Of a DNA stretch of 64,000 nucleotides, positions 27,123-35,497 are shown in pieces (position 1 is the first letter of the stretch; each line of letters starts with the position of its first letter). This DNA comes from Catenulispora sp. GP43 (GTDB lineage Bacteria > Actinomycetota > Actinomycetes > Streptomycetales > Catenulisporaceae), in the NCBI RefSeq assembly GCF_041260665.1, contig NZ_JBGCCT010000005.1, forward strand, positions 186,001 to 250,000. Reading direction: 5' to 3'. The notes under the pieces were generated by a model. It ran no database searches. It worked only from the letters and a program-made list of their open reading frames with translations, and was not told the origin of the DNA. A program made the translations under genes and the position numbers.

Positions 27123-27156
27123 CGGCAACCTTTTCGGCTTCCCGGACCACTCAGTG
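27123..27156 (+). promoter_or_regulatory. GGCAACC/CCACT element, gene at 27328
   Basis: CGGCAACCTTTTCGGCTT, then CCCGGACCACTCAG; 26 bases identical to the GH62 copy in inverted orientation. Spacer 16 nt, about 175 bp upstream of the coding start. Confidence 0.65.
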
Positions 27157-27208
27157 TTGTCCGGCCAGACGGCCGGGTCTGGTGCAACGGTCGAAAGAGA
27201 GCACAGAC

Positions 27209-27331
27209 ATGTCCCTCGCCCACCCGCCTCACCGGTGGCGCGCCGCGCTGATGGCCGCCGTGCCGGTGGCCGCGCCCGTGGTCGTCGCCGGTTGTCGTCC
27301 CGTCCGGCCGGCACGGGGTGATGAGAAGTGA
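27209..27331 (+). CDS. Conserved upstream ORF before the gene at 27328
   Basis: 40 codons, MSLAHPPHRWRAALMAAVPV then APVVVAGCRPVRPARGDEK. It looks like a short hydrophobic lipoprotein-type signal (VVVAGC). Its stop overlaps the GTG start of the following gene, so translation may be coupled. Counterpart of the ORF at 26751-26864. Confidence 0.5.
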   Translation: MSLAHPPHRWRAALMAAVPVAAPVVVAGCRPVRPARGDEK

Positions 27332-28770
27332 GCAGGCGTCGCAGTCGTTCGTTGTTCGCGCATCGAGGTGTCTGGTCGGTCGTCGCCGTGGTCGCGGTGG
27401 TCGGCGTCGTCGCCGGGATGGTCGGTACCGCCACGCCTCACGGGCAGGCGGTGGCGGCAACGTCCAGCACCACGGCCGGGACGGCCCCGACAAGCGACGG
27501 CGGCACGTCCCTGCCGGGAGCGTCGAGTAGTTCTGCCGCCACACCCACTGCGCACGGCAGCGCCACGCCCGGTCCCACCAGCCACGCACCGGGCGGCACG
27601 ACCACCGCGAAGGGCGGCGGTGTTCCGCCCGGTCGGGTGCCCAGTAGCAACACGGGCTCGCCCGCGCCGCCGTCCGCGACCGGTGGCGGCCTTACCGGAC
27701 GCTTCATGGGCAGCAGTACGGTGCTCATCGGCGGCTCGATGTCCGACGCCTCGGCGAACGCCGCGCCGTTCGATGTGCGATACGCCTATATACACAGCCA
27801 GCCGGCGCCTTCGCCGGCCGCCTATACGGCGTCGTTGTGCCAGGCTTCCTGGTCGAATTGGTGGGGCTGCTGGACCGGGGATACCACGGCACCCGGCTTT
27901 CAGCTGACGTTGACGGAATCCCGTGCGGCTCAGGCGACGTACAAGGGCAGCCCACGTCCGCAGAAGATGCTCTGGACCTGGTACTCGTTGCGCGACCTCG
28001 GAGACCTGGCCGGCCAGGGGGACGGTCCTGGGGAGGTCGTGGCCATCAACAGGGTCGACCTGCTCACCCGCTACCTGAACGACTACCGGTTCTTCCTTCA
28101 GAAGATCGGCGGCAGGAACGACATGATCGACCTCGAACCTGACTTCTGGGGCTACGTCCGCTCGCTCGGCGATCCGCACCAGGTGCCCGCGCAGGTCTCG
28201 GCCGCGGACCCGACCGATTGCGGGTCGCAGGAGAACAGCGCCGCCGGCCTGGCCCGCTGCCTGGTCGCCATGGCCCGCGAATACGCGCCGAACGCCGCCG
28301 TGGGTCTGCACCTCACCTGCTGGGACTGGCAGACTGAAACTGCCGGATGCATCAGGGACTACCAGGCCCTCGGCGCGCAGAACGCCGACTTCCTGGTCAC
28401 CGACGTCTCTGACCGGGACGCGGGCTGGTATGCCGAGCCGGCGCACGGGGGGCGCGACACCTTCTGGACCGACCAGAAGGCCCGCGCCGCCCTCGGCTTC
28501 TACAAGACGATGGCCGAAGCGCTGGGCAAGCCTGTGGTGCTGTGGCAGATCCCCGTGGGCAACATGGCACAGAACAACACCCTGAACCACTATCAGGATG
28601 ACAAGGTGGACTGGTTCTTCACGCACATGAACGAGGTGGCGAACGCGCATGTCGCCGGTTTGTTGTTCGGTGCGGGGCAACAGGAACAGACGACGGTCGA
28701 GACCGACGGCGGGAACCTGATCGGCAAGACGATCGCCTATCACGGCTCAGGTGGCGTCGCCCTCCGGTAG
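27328..28770 (+). CDS. Secreted protein, probable TIM-barrel glycosidase of unknown family
   Basis: 480-aa exported protein. N-terminal basic region and membrane segment (VWSVVAVVAVVGVVAGMVG), a Ser/Thr/Pro linker to about residue 130, then a globular domain: FDVRYAYIHSQPAPS, WWGCWTGD, KMLWTWYSLRDLGD, MIDLEPDFWGYV, VGLHLTCWDW, FLVTDVSDRD, VVLWQIPVGN. Alternating strand motifs with conserved acids (DLEPD, TDVSD) and Trp residues look like a (beta/alpha)8 hydrolase. I cannot name a CAZy family. It shares the leader and promoter element of the GH62 operon, so it is presumably part of the same xylan response. Confidence 0.75.
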   Translation: MSRRRSRSLFAHRGVWSVVAVVAVVGVVAGMVGTATPHGQAVAATSSTTAGTAPTSDGGTSLPGASSSSAATPTAHGSATPGPTSHAPGGTTTAKGGGVPPGRVPSSNTGSPAPPSATGGGLTGRFMGSSTVLIGGSMSDASANAAPFDVRYAYIHSQPAPSPAAYTASLCQASWSNWWGCWTGDTTAPGFQLTLTESRAAQATYKGSPRPQKMLWTWYSLRDLGDLAGQGDGPGEVVAINRVDLLTRYLNDYRFFLQKIGGRNDMIDLEPDFWGYVRSLGDPHQVPAQVSAADPTDCGSQENSAAGLARCLVAMAREYAPNAAVGLHLTCWDWQTETAGCIRDYQALGAQNADFLVTDVSDRDAGWYAEPAHGGRDTFWTDQKARAALGFYKTMAEALGKPVVLWQIPVGNMAQNNTLNHYQDDKVDWFFTHMNEVANAHVAGLLFGAGQQEQTTVETDGGNLIGKTIAYHGSGGVALR

Positions 28771-29005
28771 CGCCGGACGGTGTCGTAGCCAGTCGTAACC
28801 GGCATACGGGGACGGTGCCACGGCCGGCAACGGGCACTGCGTTACCCGATGCCTGCCATGCGATACGTGGGTCGCCTGCCATGTGTCGGTTACCGCCCGA
28901 TGAACTCCATCGGTCGTCGCCGATCCGCCGTGCCACAGCCTGCTAAGCCGCTCGTCCACGAAAGCGGTTGAACGTTCATCAATATGAGAGGCTTCCCTCG
29001 CGAAG

Positions 29006-29566
29006 ATGGTCTTCGACGATGCCTCGGCGGAATTCCACGACTTCTTCGAACGCCACTATGCGGAGCTGAGCCGCCTGGCTTTTCTCCTGACCGGCGAGGC
29101 GGACGTCGCGGACGATCTGGCCGCCGATGCGATGCTCGCGCTGTGGCATCGATGGGATCGGCTGCGCGGAGCGGATCATCCCGTCGCGTACGCGCGCGGG
29201 GTGGTGGCGAACATGGCGCGTAACCGCACGCGCCGGGCGATGCGTGAGCGGAGCCGCATCAGGGTGCTGTGGGCCGGCCGAAGTGAGCGAATCGACGAGC
29301 CGGACCTGGCCGCGGGGCTGGATGTGCGGGCGGCGCTGGCGCGGCTGCCCTTCCGCAAGCGTTCCTGTGTCGTTCTGCGGCATGCTTTCGATCTGTCGGA
29401 GAAGGAGGCGGCGCAGGCGCTGGGCATATCGGTCGGTACTGTGAAGAGTCAGACGTCCAAGGGCATGGCCGAGCTCCGACGGCTGCTCGGTGGACAAGCG
29501 TCCGGAGATCTGGTGGAGGAGGGATTCAGTGGACGACGCCCGCGAGCTTCTGCGCCAGGCCGCTGA
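29006..29566 (+). CDS. ECF sigma factor, SigE-family (TIGR02983-like)
   Basis: 186-aa RNA polymerase sigma factor. Region 2 spans about 8-75 (FHDFFERHYAELSRLAFLLT, ADDLAADAMLALWHRWDRL) and region 4 about 105-160 (ALARLPFRKRSCVVLRHAFD, EAAQALGISVGTVKSQTSKG). The FxxxYxxLxRLAxLLTG pattern matches the Streptomyces-type SigE family. The following membrane-protein gene overlaps its 3' end by 38 bp, the usual sigma/anti-sigma arrangement. Neighbouring polysaccharide-hydrolase genes share a candidate ECF promoter element; its own upstream region lacks an obvious copy. Confidence 0.9.
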   Translation: MVFDDASAEFHDFFERHYAELSRLAFLLTGEADVADDLAADAMLALWHRWDRLRGADHPVAYARGVVANMARNRTRRAMRERSRIRVLWAGRSERIDEPDLAAGLDVRAALARLPFRKRSCVVLRHAFDLSEKEAAQALGISVGTVKSQTSKGMAELRRLLGGQASGDLVEEGFSGRRPRASAPGR

Positions 29567-30305
29567 GGCCCACCAGCCCGATCGGGCCGTGATGCTGGCC
29601 CGGATCGAACAGGGAATGACCCGTTCCACCGATGCCGAACGGGCCCGGGCGTACCGCAGGCGGCGACAGGCGTCCTGGCTCAAGGTCTCGCTCGCCGGGC
29701 TCCTGGGTGTCGGCGTGCTGGGCCTGGGCGGACTGGCGGTCGCCGCCGGGGTCAAGCAGCTGGCGCCCCAGCACCCCGCCCCCTTGGACGTCATGCCGAC
29801 CAGCCAGGCATCCGGCGCCACACGGGAGTCCCACGCACCGACCACCAAACCGGCAGTGCAGACCCGCGAAAGCCCGTCTCCGTCCACACCACGGCACTCG
29901 CCCACAACGACCGCTGACGGGCCGATCGCGGCACACGGCGACGTCAACGCGCACAGCACCGTCTACTGGGAGCAGAACGATCTCACCGTCGATGTGACGC
30001 AGCCGCTGAACGCGCTGACCGTGGAATTGCGGGTCGCGCAGTCCACCGGAGTGCAGAGCACGGGAAGCTGGCAGACAGCACCGCCCGACGACTTCACGGT
30101 CAGCGTGACGCAGGCCGACGGATATCTGGTCTACCGCTGGACCCTGAAGCCCGGCCGGACGATCCCGGCGGCACGCCAGCTTTTCGCCGCCCAGTTCAAC
30201 CACGCCACCGGCAAGCGCGACGCGAGCAATGACACCTTTCTCGTCGAGGCCACAGCCGCCGGCCGGACCGCCACGGTACGGGGCGGCTTCGCGTCCGGAG
30301 GGTGA
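29529..30305 (+). CDS. Single-pass membrane protein, probable anti-sigma/sensor
   Basis: 258-aa protein from GTG 29529, preceded by GGAGGAGGG inside the sigma gene. Layout: cytoplasmic part of about 50 residues (VDDARELLRQAAEAHQPDRA), one membrane helix (VSLAGLLGVGVLGLGGLAVA), a Ser/Thr/Pro linker to about 135, then an extracytoplasmic beta domain: VYWEQNDLTVDVTQPLNAL, SWQTAPPDDFTVSV, GYLVYRWTLKPGRTIPA, FAAQFNHATGKR. The exposed aromatic residues resemble a carbohydrate-binding module. No zinc-finger anti-sigma HxxxCxxC motif is present. The role as anti-sigma factor is inferred from overlap and topology. Confidence 0.72.
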   Translation: MDDARELLRQAAEAHQPDRAVMLARIEQGMTRSTDAERARAYRRRRQASWLKVSLAGLLGVGVLGLGGLAVAAGVKQLAPQHPAPLDVMPTSQASGATRESHAPTTKPAVQTRESPSPSTPRHSPTTTADGPIAAHGDVNAHSTVYWEQNDLTVDVTQPLNALTVELRVAQSTGVQSTGSWQTAPPDDFTVSVTQADGYLVYRWTLKPGRTIPAARQLFAAQFNHATGKRDASNDTFLVEATAAGRTATVRGGFASGG

Positions 30306-30838
30306 GCGCTCCTGGGAAGTCGCGCACCGGTGGCCGGGGTCGGCGTCACGGCCCTGCCGGGACGAGCGCTCCGGCGAGCGTAGGAAGCACGCCCTGGCGC
30401 CGCACACCCCGGAAGTGATCCACCCGCCGGAAGCGTGCCAGACCCCGAATCACACCGTCAGCGCTAGAGGGCTCTGCCCAGTTCGTGCGTACCGCAGCAT
30501 CCTGTACGCATGGGTGTGTTCCTGGCAGTCGTTGCTGCGCCCCCGCATTCAGCCGGTGTAATAGAGGCCGACCAGGCGAACATGTCCACCCTGTTTCCGC
30601 AGGTCGCCTGCGGGCTGGTCTGCCGCGTTCCCCTTCGGGGGCACGTTGCAGACCGTCCCAGTTGAATCTTCAACTAAGCCGGGTCTCTTCTTTCCCCTCG
30701 CCGATGCGGATTGCCTCGTCAGCCGGCCGCGGACGAGACACAGGCTGCCTTCACGCCAACGTTGGTGATCGCGTGCGGAGATTCTGGGCCACGGGTACGT
30801 TGATGTGGATCCCGCTGTCGACTTGTCAGAGGTGGGCC
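30306..30838. other. Intergenic, one imperfect hairpin
   Basis: No gene with good codon bias. A long imperfect hairpin at 30617-30654 (GGTCTGC with GCAGACC around a CCCCTTCGGGG tip) may be a terminator or structured RNA. Confidence 0.4.
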
Positions 30839-31630
30839 ATGGAGCCGAGGGTTCTGACCAACGAGGTGAAGGGTGAGGGGTCCCCGCTGGTCCTGCTGCC
30901 GGGCGGCCTCACAGGATGGGTGTCATGGGCGTCCTACGCCGACTCGCTGGCGTCGAGGTGGCAGACCGTTCGCGTCCAGCCGATCCACAACGAGCTCGGT
31001 TCGTCCGGTGAGCGTGGCGAGGCTGGGTACACCGCGGCTATCGAGCGCGACTCGCTGCTCATGACCTTGGATGACCTCGGGATTGGAACAGCCGACTTCG
31101 TGGGATGGTCCGGTGGCGGGCGCGCACTCATCGAGTTCGCGTTGGCGTATCCAGAGCGGGTGAGGACGCTGACGCTCGTGGAACCTGCGGCCTACTGGAT
31201 CCTCGACGGGCTTGGTGAGCCCGATCCAGAGGTTGCTCATCTCAACCGTTTCTTTCACGGGCTGGCCGGCCAAGACGTGAGTGAAGACGACTTGGCCGAA
31301 TTCTGTCAGCTCGCCGGACTCGCCTCCTCAGCAGACAAGGCCCGGGACAATGCCCACTGGGCGAGCTGGGTTCCGCACCGGATGGCCTTGTCCTGGGGCT
31401 CGGAACAGGCCGACCGCCCGGAGCGGAGTGTCGATGACCTGGCGGGCGTCTCGTGCCCGGTCCTGCTGGTCCACGGGAACCTGACCGCCGACTGGCTCAA
31501 GCGGGTCGTCGCCGTCCTCGATGAGCGGTTGCCCGACACCCGAGTCCTCGAACTGCCCGGCGATCACGCATGTCATCTCGAGAACCCGGACGCGTTTCCC
31601 GCCGAGCTGGAGCGGCACCTGGTCCGGTGA
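30839..31630 (+). CDS. Alpha/beta hydrolase
   Basis: 263-aa alpha/beta-hydrolase-fold protein without signal peptide. Oxyanion-side LLPGGLTGW, nucleophile elbow GWSGGG (S91), acid region CPVLLVHGN, and catalytic histidine in LPGDHACH (H243). The substrate is unknown; sequence style is that of small esterases or C-C hydrolases. ATG 30839 follows GAGGTGGG; earlier in-frame starts run through non-coding-looking DNA. It stands alone. Confidence 0.85.
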   Translation: MEPRVLTNEVKGEGSPLVLLPGGLTGWVSWASYADSLASRWQTVRVQPIHNELGSSGERGEAGYTAAIERDSLLMTLDDLGIGTADFVGWSGGGRALIEFALAYPERVRTLTLVEPAAYWILDGLGEPDPEVAHLNRFFHGLAGQDVSEDDLAEFCQLAGLASSADKARDNAHWASWVPHRMALSWGSEQADRPERSVDDLAGVSCPVLLVHGNLTADWLKRVVAVLDERLPDTRVLELPGDHACHLENPDAFPAELERHLVR

Positions 31631-32051
31631 GCAATTGGACTGATGTGAGACTCGCTTGTGTAGCAGGCGTGGGCGAAGCAGTTCCCTGCGGTGTCGGATT
31701 TGCCGGTGTCGTAGGCCATCCAGCGGGTGAGCAGCGTGAACTCGGCTGCGGCGGCGAACTGGGCGTGACCGACTGCATCGCTGAAGGTGCCGTTGGAGGC
31801 GCCGCTGGCAGGCGATGACGACTGAGGGAATCTCACGCGTCGTGATCTCGCTGATCGCCCGTTCCCGGGAGGGCGGGCTGTCGGGCGCGCAGATGCTGCA
31901 CATCCGTGTGTGGCACGACAAAACTCGGCGCCGTCGCCCGCGGCCCGCGGCGACATCCCGTTCGTCGGAGGTGACGCGCAGGGCAGAACGACGGCCGTCT
32001 CCACTGAGATGGACCGCCGGAGTGGCTGGGAGCTGACGGAGGATCGACGCC
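31631..32051. other. Unassigned stretch with a possible minus-strand gene relic
   Basis: On the minus strand about 31660-31815 gives a frame with decent codon bias (FSDAVGHAQFAAAAEFTLLT, MAYDTGKSDTAGNCFAHAC) but no recognised family and no clear start. It is likely the remains of a gene. Confidence 0.35.
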
Positions 32052-32219
32052 ATGCTCAAGCTCCGAGTCAGCCCGGACGGCCTGGACGGGGCCGGTTGTC
32101 TACTGGCCGAACAGCCAGCCGTTCACGGCGCCTTTGCCACGTCCGGGCCGTACAACCTCTCGCTGCATGTGTGGCTTCCCGACCTGGCCGGTCGGCGCGC
32201 GCATGGCGTTCGGGTCTGA
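32052..32219 (+). CDS. Small hypothetical ORF (55 aa)
   Basis: ATG with GGAGG at good spacing; product MLKLRVSPDGLDGAGCLLAE and on to SLHVWLPDLAGRRAHGVRV. Third-position G+C is reasonable. No family recognised; it may be real or the start of a truncated gene. Confidence 0.35.
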   Translation: MLKLRVSPDGLDGAGCLLAEQPAVHGAFATSGPYNLSLHVWLPDLAGRRAHGVRV

Positions 32220-32368
32220 CGCCACCCGAAACAGATCCGTTAGCACTCTACGTCCCGTTGCACCGCGGCGCCGCTTGGCCGGTTCGGTGTCCCCTCCGGC
32301 GTGCGGTCGGCGGGCGATCGTACGAGGGTGAAGGTATTCGCTTTTCAAGCGCGGGAGGAGCGCCGGTC

Positions 32369-32986
32369 ATGGACATGAAGCTGGAAGTGGTGGTGATACC
32401 GGTCGCGGACGTGGAGCGGGCTAAAGACTTCTACACGGGTCTGGGCTGGCGGCTGGATGCGGATGTCCCCACGGGCGAGGATTTCCGCGTGGTACAGGTG
32501 ACCCCGCCTGGTTCTCCGGCCTCGGTCATCTTCGGCACGAGCGTCACCGCGCAGGCTCCGGGCACGGCGCAGGGACTGCACCTGATCGTCGACGACATCC
32601 AGGCCGCGCACGACGAGCTCAAGAGCGCCGGCGCTGAGCCGAGCGAGGTGTTCCATGATGCCGGCGGCGTATTCCACCACGGCGGGACAGACGCTCGGGT
32701 GCCGGGTCCGGACCCGCAGCGTGGCAGCTACGGTTCGTTCCTTTCATTCAGCGACCCGGACGGGAACGGTTGGGTGCTCCAGGAGATCACCACCCGGCTG
32801 CCGGGACGGCTCGATCCGTCGGTCACGGCCTTCTCCTCGGCCTCGGACCTCGCCGGTGCGCTGCGCCGCGCGGCGGCCGCGCATGGCGAACACGAGAAGC
32901 GAACTGGCACGGAGGACCCGGACTGGCCGGACTGGTACGCCCGCTACTTGGTCGGCGAACAGGCTGGGACCGAGTTGCCGACGTAG
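32369..32986 (+). CDS. VOC-family (glyoxalase/dioxygenase-like) protein
   Basis: 205-aa protein with one vicinal-oxygen-chelate domain at 1-140: MDMKLEVVVIPVADVERAKD, FYTGLGWRLDAD, LHLIVDDIQAAHDEL, FSDPDGNGWVLQEI with the C-terminal metal-ligand Glu. A C-terminal extension (about 150-205) contains WPDWYARYLVGEQAG, a segment seen in actinobacterial VOC proteins. The N-terminal metal His is replaced by Val/Ile in VVVIPVAD, so metal catalysis is doubtful. GGGAGGAG precedes the ATG. Confidence 0.85.
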   Translation: MDMKLEVVVIPVADVERAKDFYTGLGWRLDADVPTGEDFRVVQVTPPGSPASVIFGTSVTAQAPGTAQGLHLIVDDIQAAHDELKSAGAEPSEVFHDAGGVFHHGGTDARVPGPDPQRGSYGSFLSFSDPDGNGWVLQEITTRLPGRLDPSVTAFSSASDLAGALRRAAAAHGEHEKRTGTEDPDWPDWYARYLVGEQAGTELPT

Positions 32987-33060
32987 GTGCCGTTGAACCC
33001 GCAGCGCGGCGCCGCGCTTGCCGGAGCGATCGTCGGGGCGCAGGAATCTGGAGGTGGTGA

Positions 33061-33123
33061 ATGAACGGCACCGACGGTGTGATCGCGGCGGGCGGCGGTT
33101 CGCTCGGACCACGGCTGCGATGA
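33061..33123 (+). CDS. 20-codon leader ORF overlapping the FUSC gene
   Basis: MNGTDGVIAAGGGSLGPRLR, preceded by GGAGGTG; its TGA overlaps the ATG of the next gene (ATGA). The membrane-protein start itself has no good ribosome site, so translation is probably coupled through this peptide. An alternative is a GTG start at 33057 in the FUSC frame. Confidence 0.4.
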   Translation: MNGTDGVIAAGGGSLGPRLR

Positions 33124-35465
33124 ACCTGCGAGTCTGGCTGAAACAGCGTGATCCCGGCTTCATCGCGTTGAGGCGGGCCGCAAGGGCCGCGGTGGTCATG
33201 CCAGCCGTGTTCGCGGTGGCCGACAGGGTGATCGGCAATCCGGTTCTCGCGACCTTCGCAGCGTTCGGGTCGTTCGCCACCTTGTCGTTCGTCGACTTCA
33301 CCGGCACGATGCGCGAGCGTCTGGCCTCGCAGACCGGGCTGGTGGCCGTGGGGGCGCTTCTCGTGGTGGTGGGCACACTGGCGTCGCGGCACATCTGGCT
33401 CGCCGTGCCGGTGACCTTCGTGATCGGGTTCGCGGTGTTCTTCGCCGGGGCTGTCAGTTCGGCGCTGGCGTCCGCGACGAACGCACTGCTGCTCAGTTTC
33501 GTCCTGGCGGTCACGCTGCCTGGATCGCCGAGCACGGTATCCGACCGGGTGCTCGGGTGGCTTCTGGCCGGGGCCGCGTCACTGGTCGCGATCGTCCTGC
33601 TGTGGCCCGCCCCGACCCGCGAGCCGCTACGGTCGCCGGCTGCTAAGGCCTGCCGTCTGACTGCGCAGCGGTTGAGGGCCGAGACTGGTTGCGTACGAAG
33701 CGGTTTCGACCCGCGCGCCCTTCAAGCCGAGCGCTCCGTCGCCGACGAGGCGGACAAAGCCGTCGCCGCACTGCGGAGCGCTTTCTTCCGCACGCCATAC
33801 CGTCCCACCGGCCTGACCGCGTCGGCACGTATCCTGGTGCGTCTTGTCGACCAGATCATCCGGCTGGAGTCGATACTGGAGCGGATGCCCTTCGAGGCGG
33901 GGCAGGGGCCGGCTGATGAAGTGGTCACCCGCGTGAAGCTCGCGGCGGCGGAAGTACTCGATTGCGTGGCCGATGTCCTGCAGACCGGCTCCGCCGCGGC
34001 ACCCCGGCTGGGTACGGGTCTGGACCGGTTGCGCAGCGCACGCGCGGACATGGAGAAGTTGACCACCGAAGGGCTGCCAGTCCGACACTCTGCCGCGGTA
34101 CTCGCCGCCCAGGCCGGTGCGGGCCCCGCTCAGGCGGCCGCCGGCTTCGTCGACGATCTGCTGCCGAGCTTTCGGGCACAAGAACTGACCTCCGCCGTCA
34201 CCGCGATCGCGACGACAGCCGAGTCAGCAGTGGCTGATCTCACCCGTACCAACTGGCAGCGGTTGACCGGGCGGAGGAATCCGGACGCGGTGGGCTCGCC
34301 GCTCGCCTCCGCGCGGGAGCGTGCAGCGGCGCACGTCGAGGTCCACTCTGTGTGGCTGCGCAACAGCTTGCGCGGCGCAGCGGCGCTCGCCGTTGCCGTG
34401 CTGGTCGTTGAGGTCTCCGACGTGCAACATGCCTTCTGGGTGGTGCTCGGTGCACTGGCCGTGCTGCGGTCGAACGCGTTGACCACCGGGCAGAACGCGC
34501 TGCGCGCCGTCGCGGGCACGGCTGTCGGCATCGTCGTCGGCGGAGCGGTGGTGTATTTCCTGGGCTCGCAGATGTCGGTGCTGTGGCTGCTGCTGCCGAT
34601 CGCCGTCTTCTTCGCCGGAATCGCTCCTTCCGTGATCTCCTTCGCCGCTGGTCAGGCCGGGTTCACCGCGACGGTGCTGATCCTGTACAACATCATTGAA
34701 CCGGCGGGGTGGCAGATCGGGATCGTACGCGTCGAAGATGTGGTCATCGGCTGCGCCGTCGCCTTGTTGGTGGGGTTGCTGTTCTGGCCGCGCGGTGCCG
34801 CCAGCGCTTTGTCCCGGTCCTTGTCGGAGGCACTGTTCGACAGCGCTCGCTACCTCGGCAAAGCCGTGGACTACGGAGTGAGCCGCTGCGACCGCGTCCC
34901 GGTTCCGTTGTCGCTGCCGGCAGGTGAGGCGCGTCGCGCGGCGGCGTCGTCCAGGCGCCTGGACGACGCGTTCCGCAACTACCTCGCGGAGCGGGGCGCC
35001 AAGCATCTTCCGCTCGCTGACCTCACGACCCTGCTCAACGTGGTCGCGGAACTGCGGCTGACCGCGGATGCGGTGCTGGATCTGTGGAACGACGTCGGGC
35101 CCAGGGCGGACGGCGACCGGGCGCAGGCCAGGCAGGAGGTACGAAGCACGGCGGACCGCATGACCGCGTGGTTCGCCGAGGCGGCCGACGCGCTGCTCGG
35201 AGCGGGCGAGCCGCCGCGGCCCGCCGGTCGGGACGATGCCTCGCGCACGCGGCTGGTCGCCGCGCTCGGCCGGGATCTCGACGGTGACAACGAACGCGGC
35301 GCGGCAGCGGCGGTACGCATGATCTGGACCGCGCAGCACGTCGAGACGGCCCGCTGCTTGGAGGTCGGCGTGGCCGGACCGGTTGGGAAGGTCCATGCCA
35401 CTGGTCGGGCACGCCGCGGTGGACCACGCTTGCTGCGCACATCCGTAGAACCGGCGTCCGCGTGA
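33120..35465 (+). CDS. FUSC-family inner membrane protein (aromatic acid exporter-like)
   Basis: 781-aa membrane protein. Two halves each begin with a helical bundle: residues about 15-170 (FGSFATLSFVDFTGTMRERL, VPVTFVIGFAVFFAGAV) and about 420-570 (LRGAAALAVAVLVVEVSDVQ, HAFWVVLGALAVLRSN, GTAVGIVVGGAVVYFLG). Each is followed by a large soluble helical part. The F-V-x-L-G-x-L-x-V-L segment is typical of FUSC/YccS-like efflux proteins. Probably exports organic acids or drugs. Downstream SDR is convergent. Confidence 0.85.
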   Translation: MNLRVWLKQRDPGFIALRRAARAAVVMPAVFAVADRVIGNPVLATFAAFGSFATLSFVDFTGTMRERLASQTGLVAVGALLVVVGTLASRHIWLAVPVTFVIGFAVFFAGAVSSALASATNALLLSFVLAVTLPGSPSTVSDRVLGWLLAGAASLVAIVLLWPAPTREPLRSPAAKACRLTAQRLRAETGCVRSGFDPRALQAERSVADEADKAVAALRSAFFRTPYRPTGLTASARILVRLVDQIIRLESILERMPFEAGQGPADEVVTRVKLAAAEVLDCVADVLQTGSAAAPRLGTGLDRLRSARADMEKLTTEGLPVRHSAAVLAAQAGAGPAQAAAGFVDDLLPSFRAQELTSAVTAIATTAESAVADLTRTNWQRLTGRRNPDAVGSPLASARERAAAHVEVHSVWLRNSLRGAAALAVAVLVVEVSDVQHAFWVVLGALAVLRSNALTTGQNALRAVAGTAVGIVVGGAVVYFLGSQMSVLWLLLPIAVFFAGIAPSVISFAAGQAGFTATVLILYNIIEPAGWQIGIVRVEDVVIGCAVALLVGLLFWPRGAASALSRSLSEALFDSARYLGKAVDYGVSRCDRVPVPLSLPAGEARRAAASSRRLDDAFRNYLAERGAKHLPLADLTTLLNVVAELRLTADAVLDLWNDVGPRADGDRAQARQEVRSTADRMTAWFAEAADALLGAGEPPRPAGRDDASRTRLVAALGRDLDGDNERGAAAAVRMIWTAQHVETARCLEVGVAGPVGKVHATGRARRGGPRLLRTSVEPASA

Positions 35466-35497
35466 TCAACGTCGGAACGGGTACTCGCGGCCCGGTG

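Larger units (their letters stand above)
26865..27208. other. Divergent control region with large imperfect inverted repeat
   Basis: The two halves mirror each other: a perfect 26-bp inverted repeat (26926-26951 and 27123-27148) holds the GGCAACC element, and AAAGAGAGC-CAGACATGTCC recurs near both upstream ORF starts. No other gene is seen between them. Confidence 0.7.
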
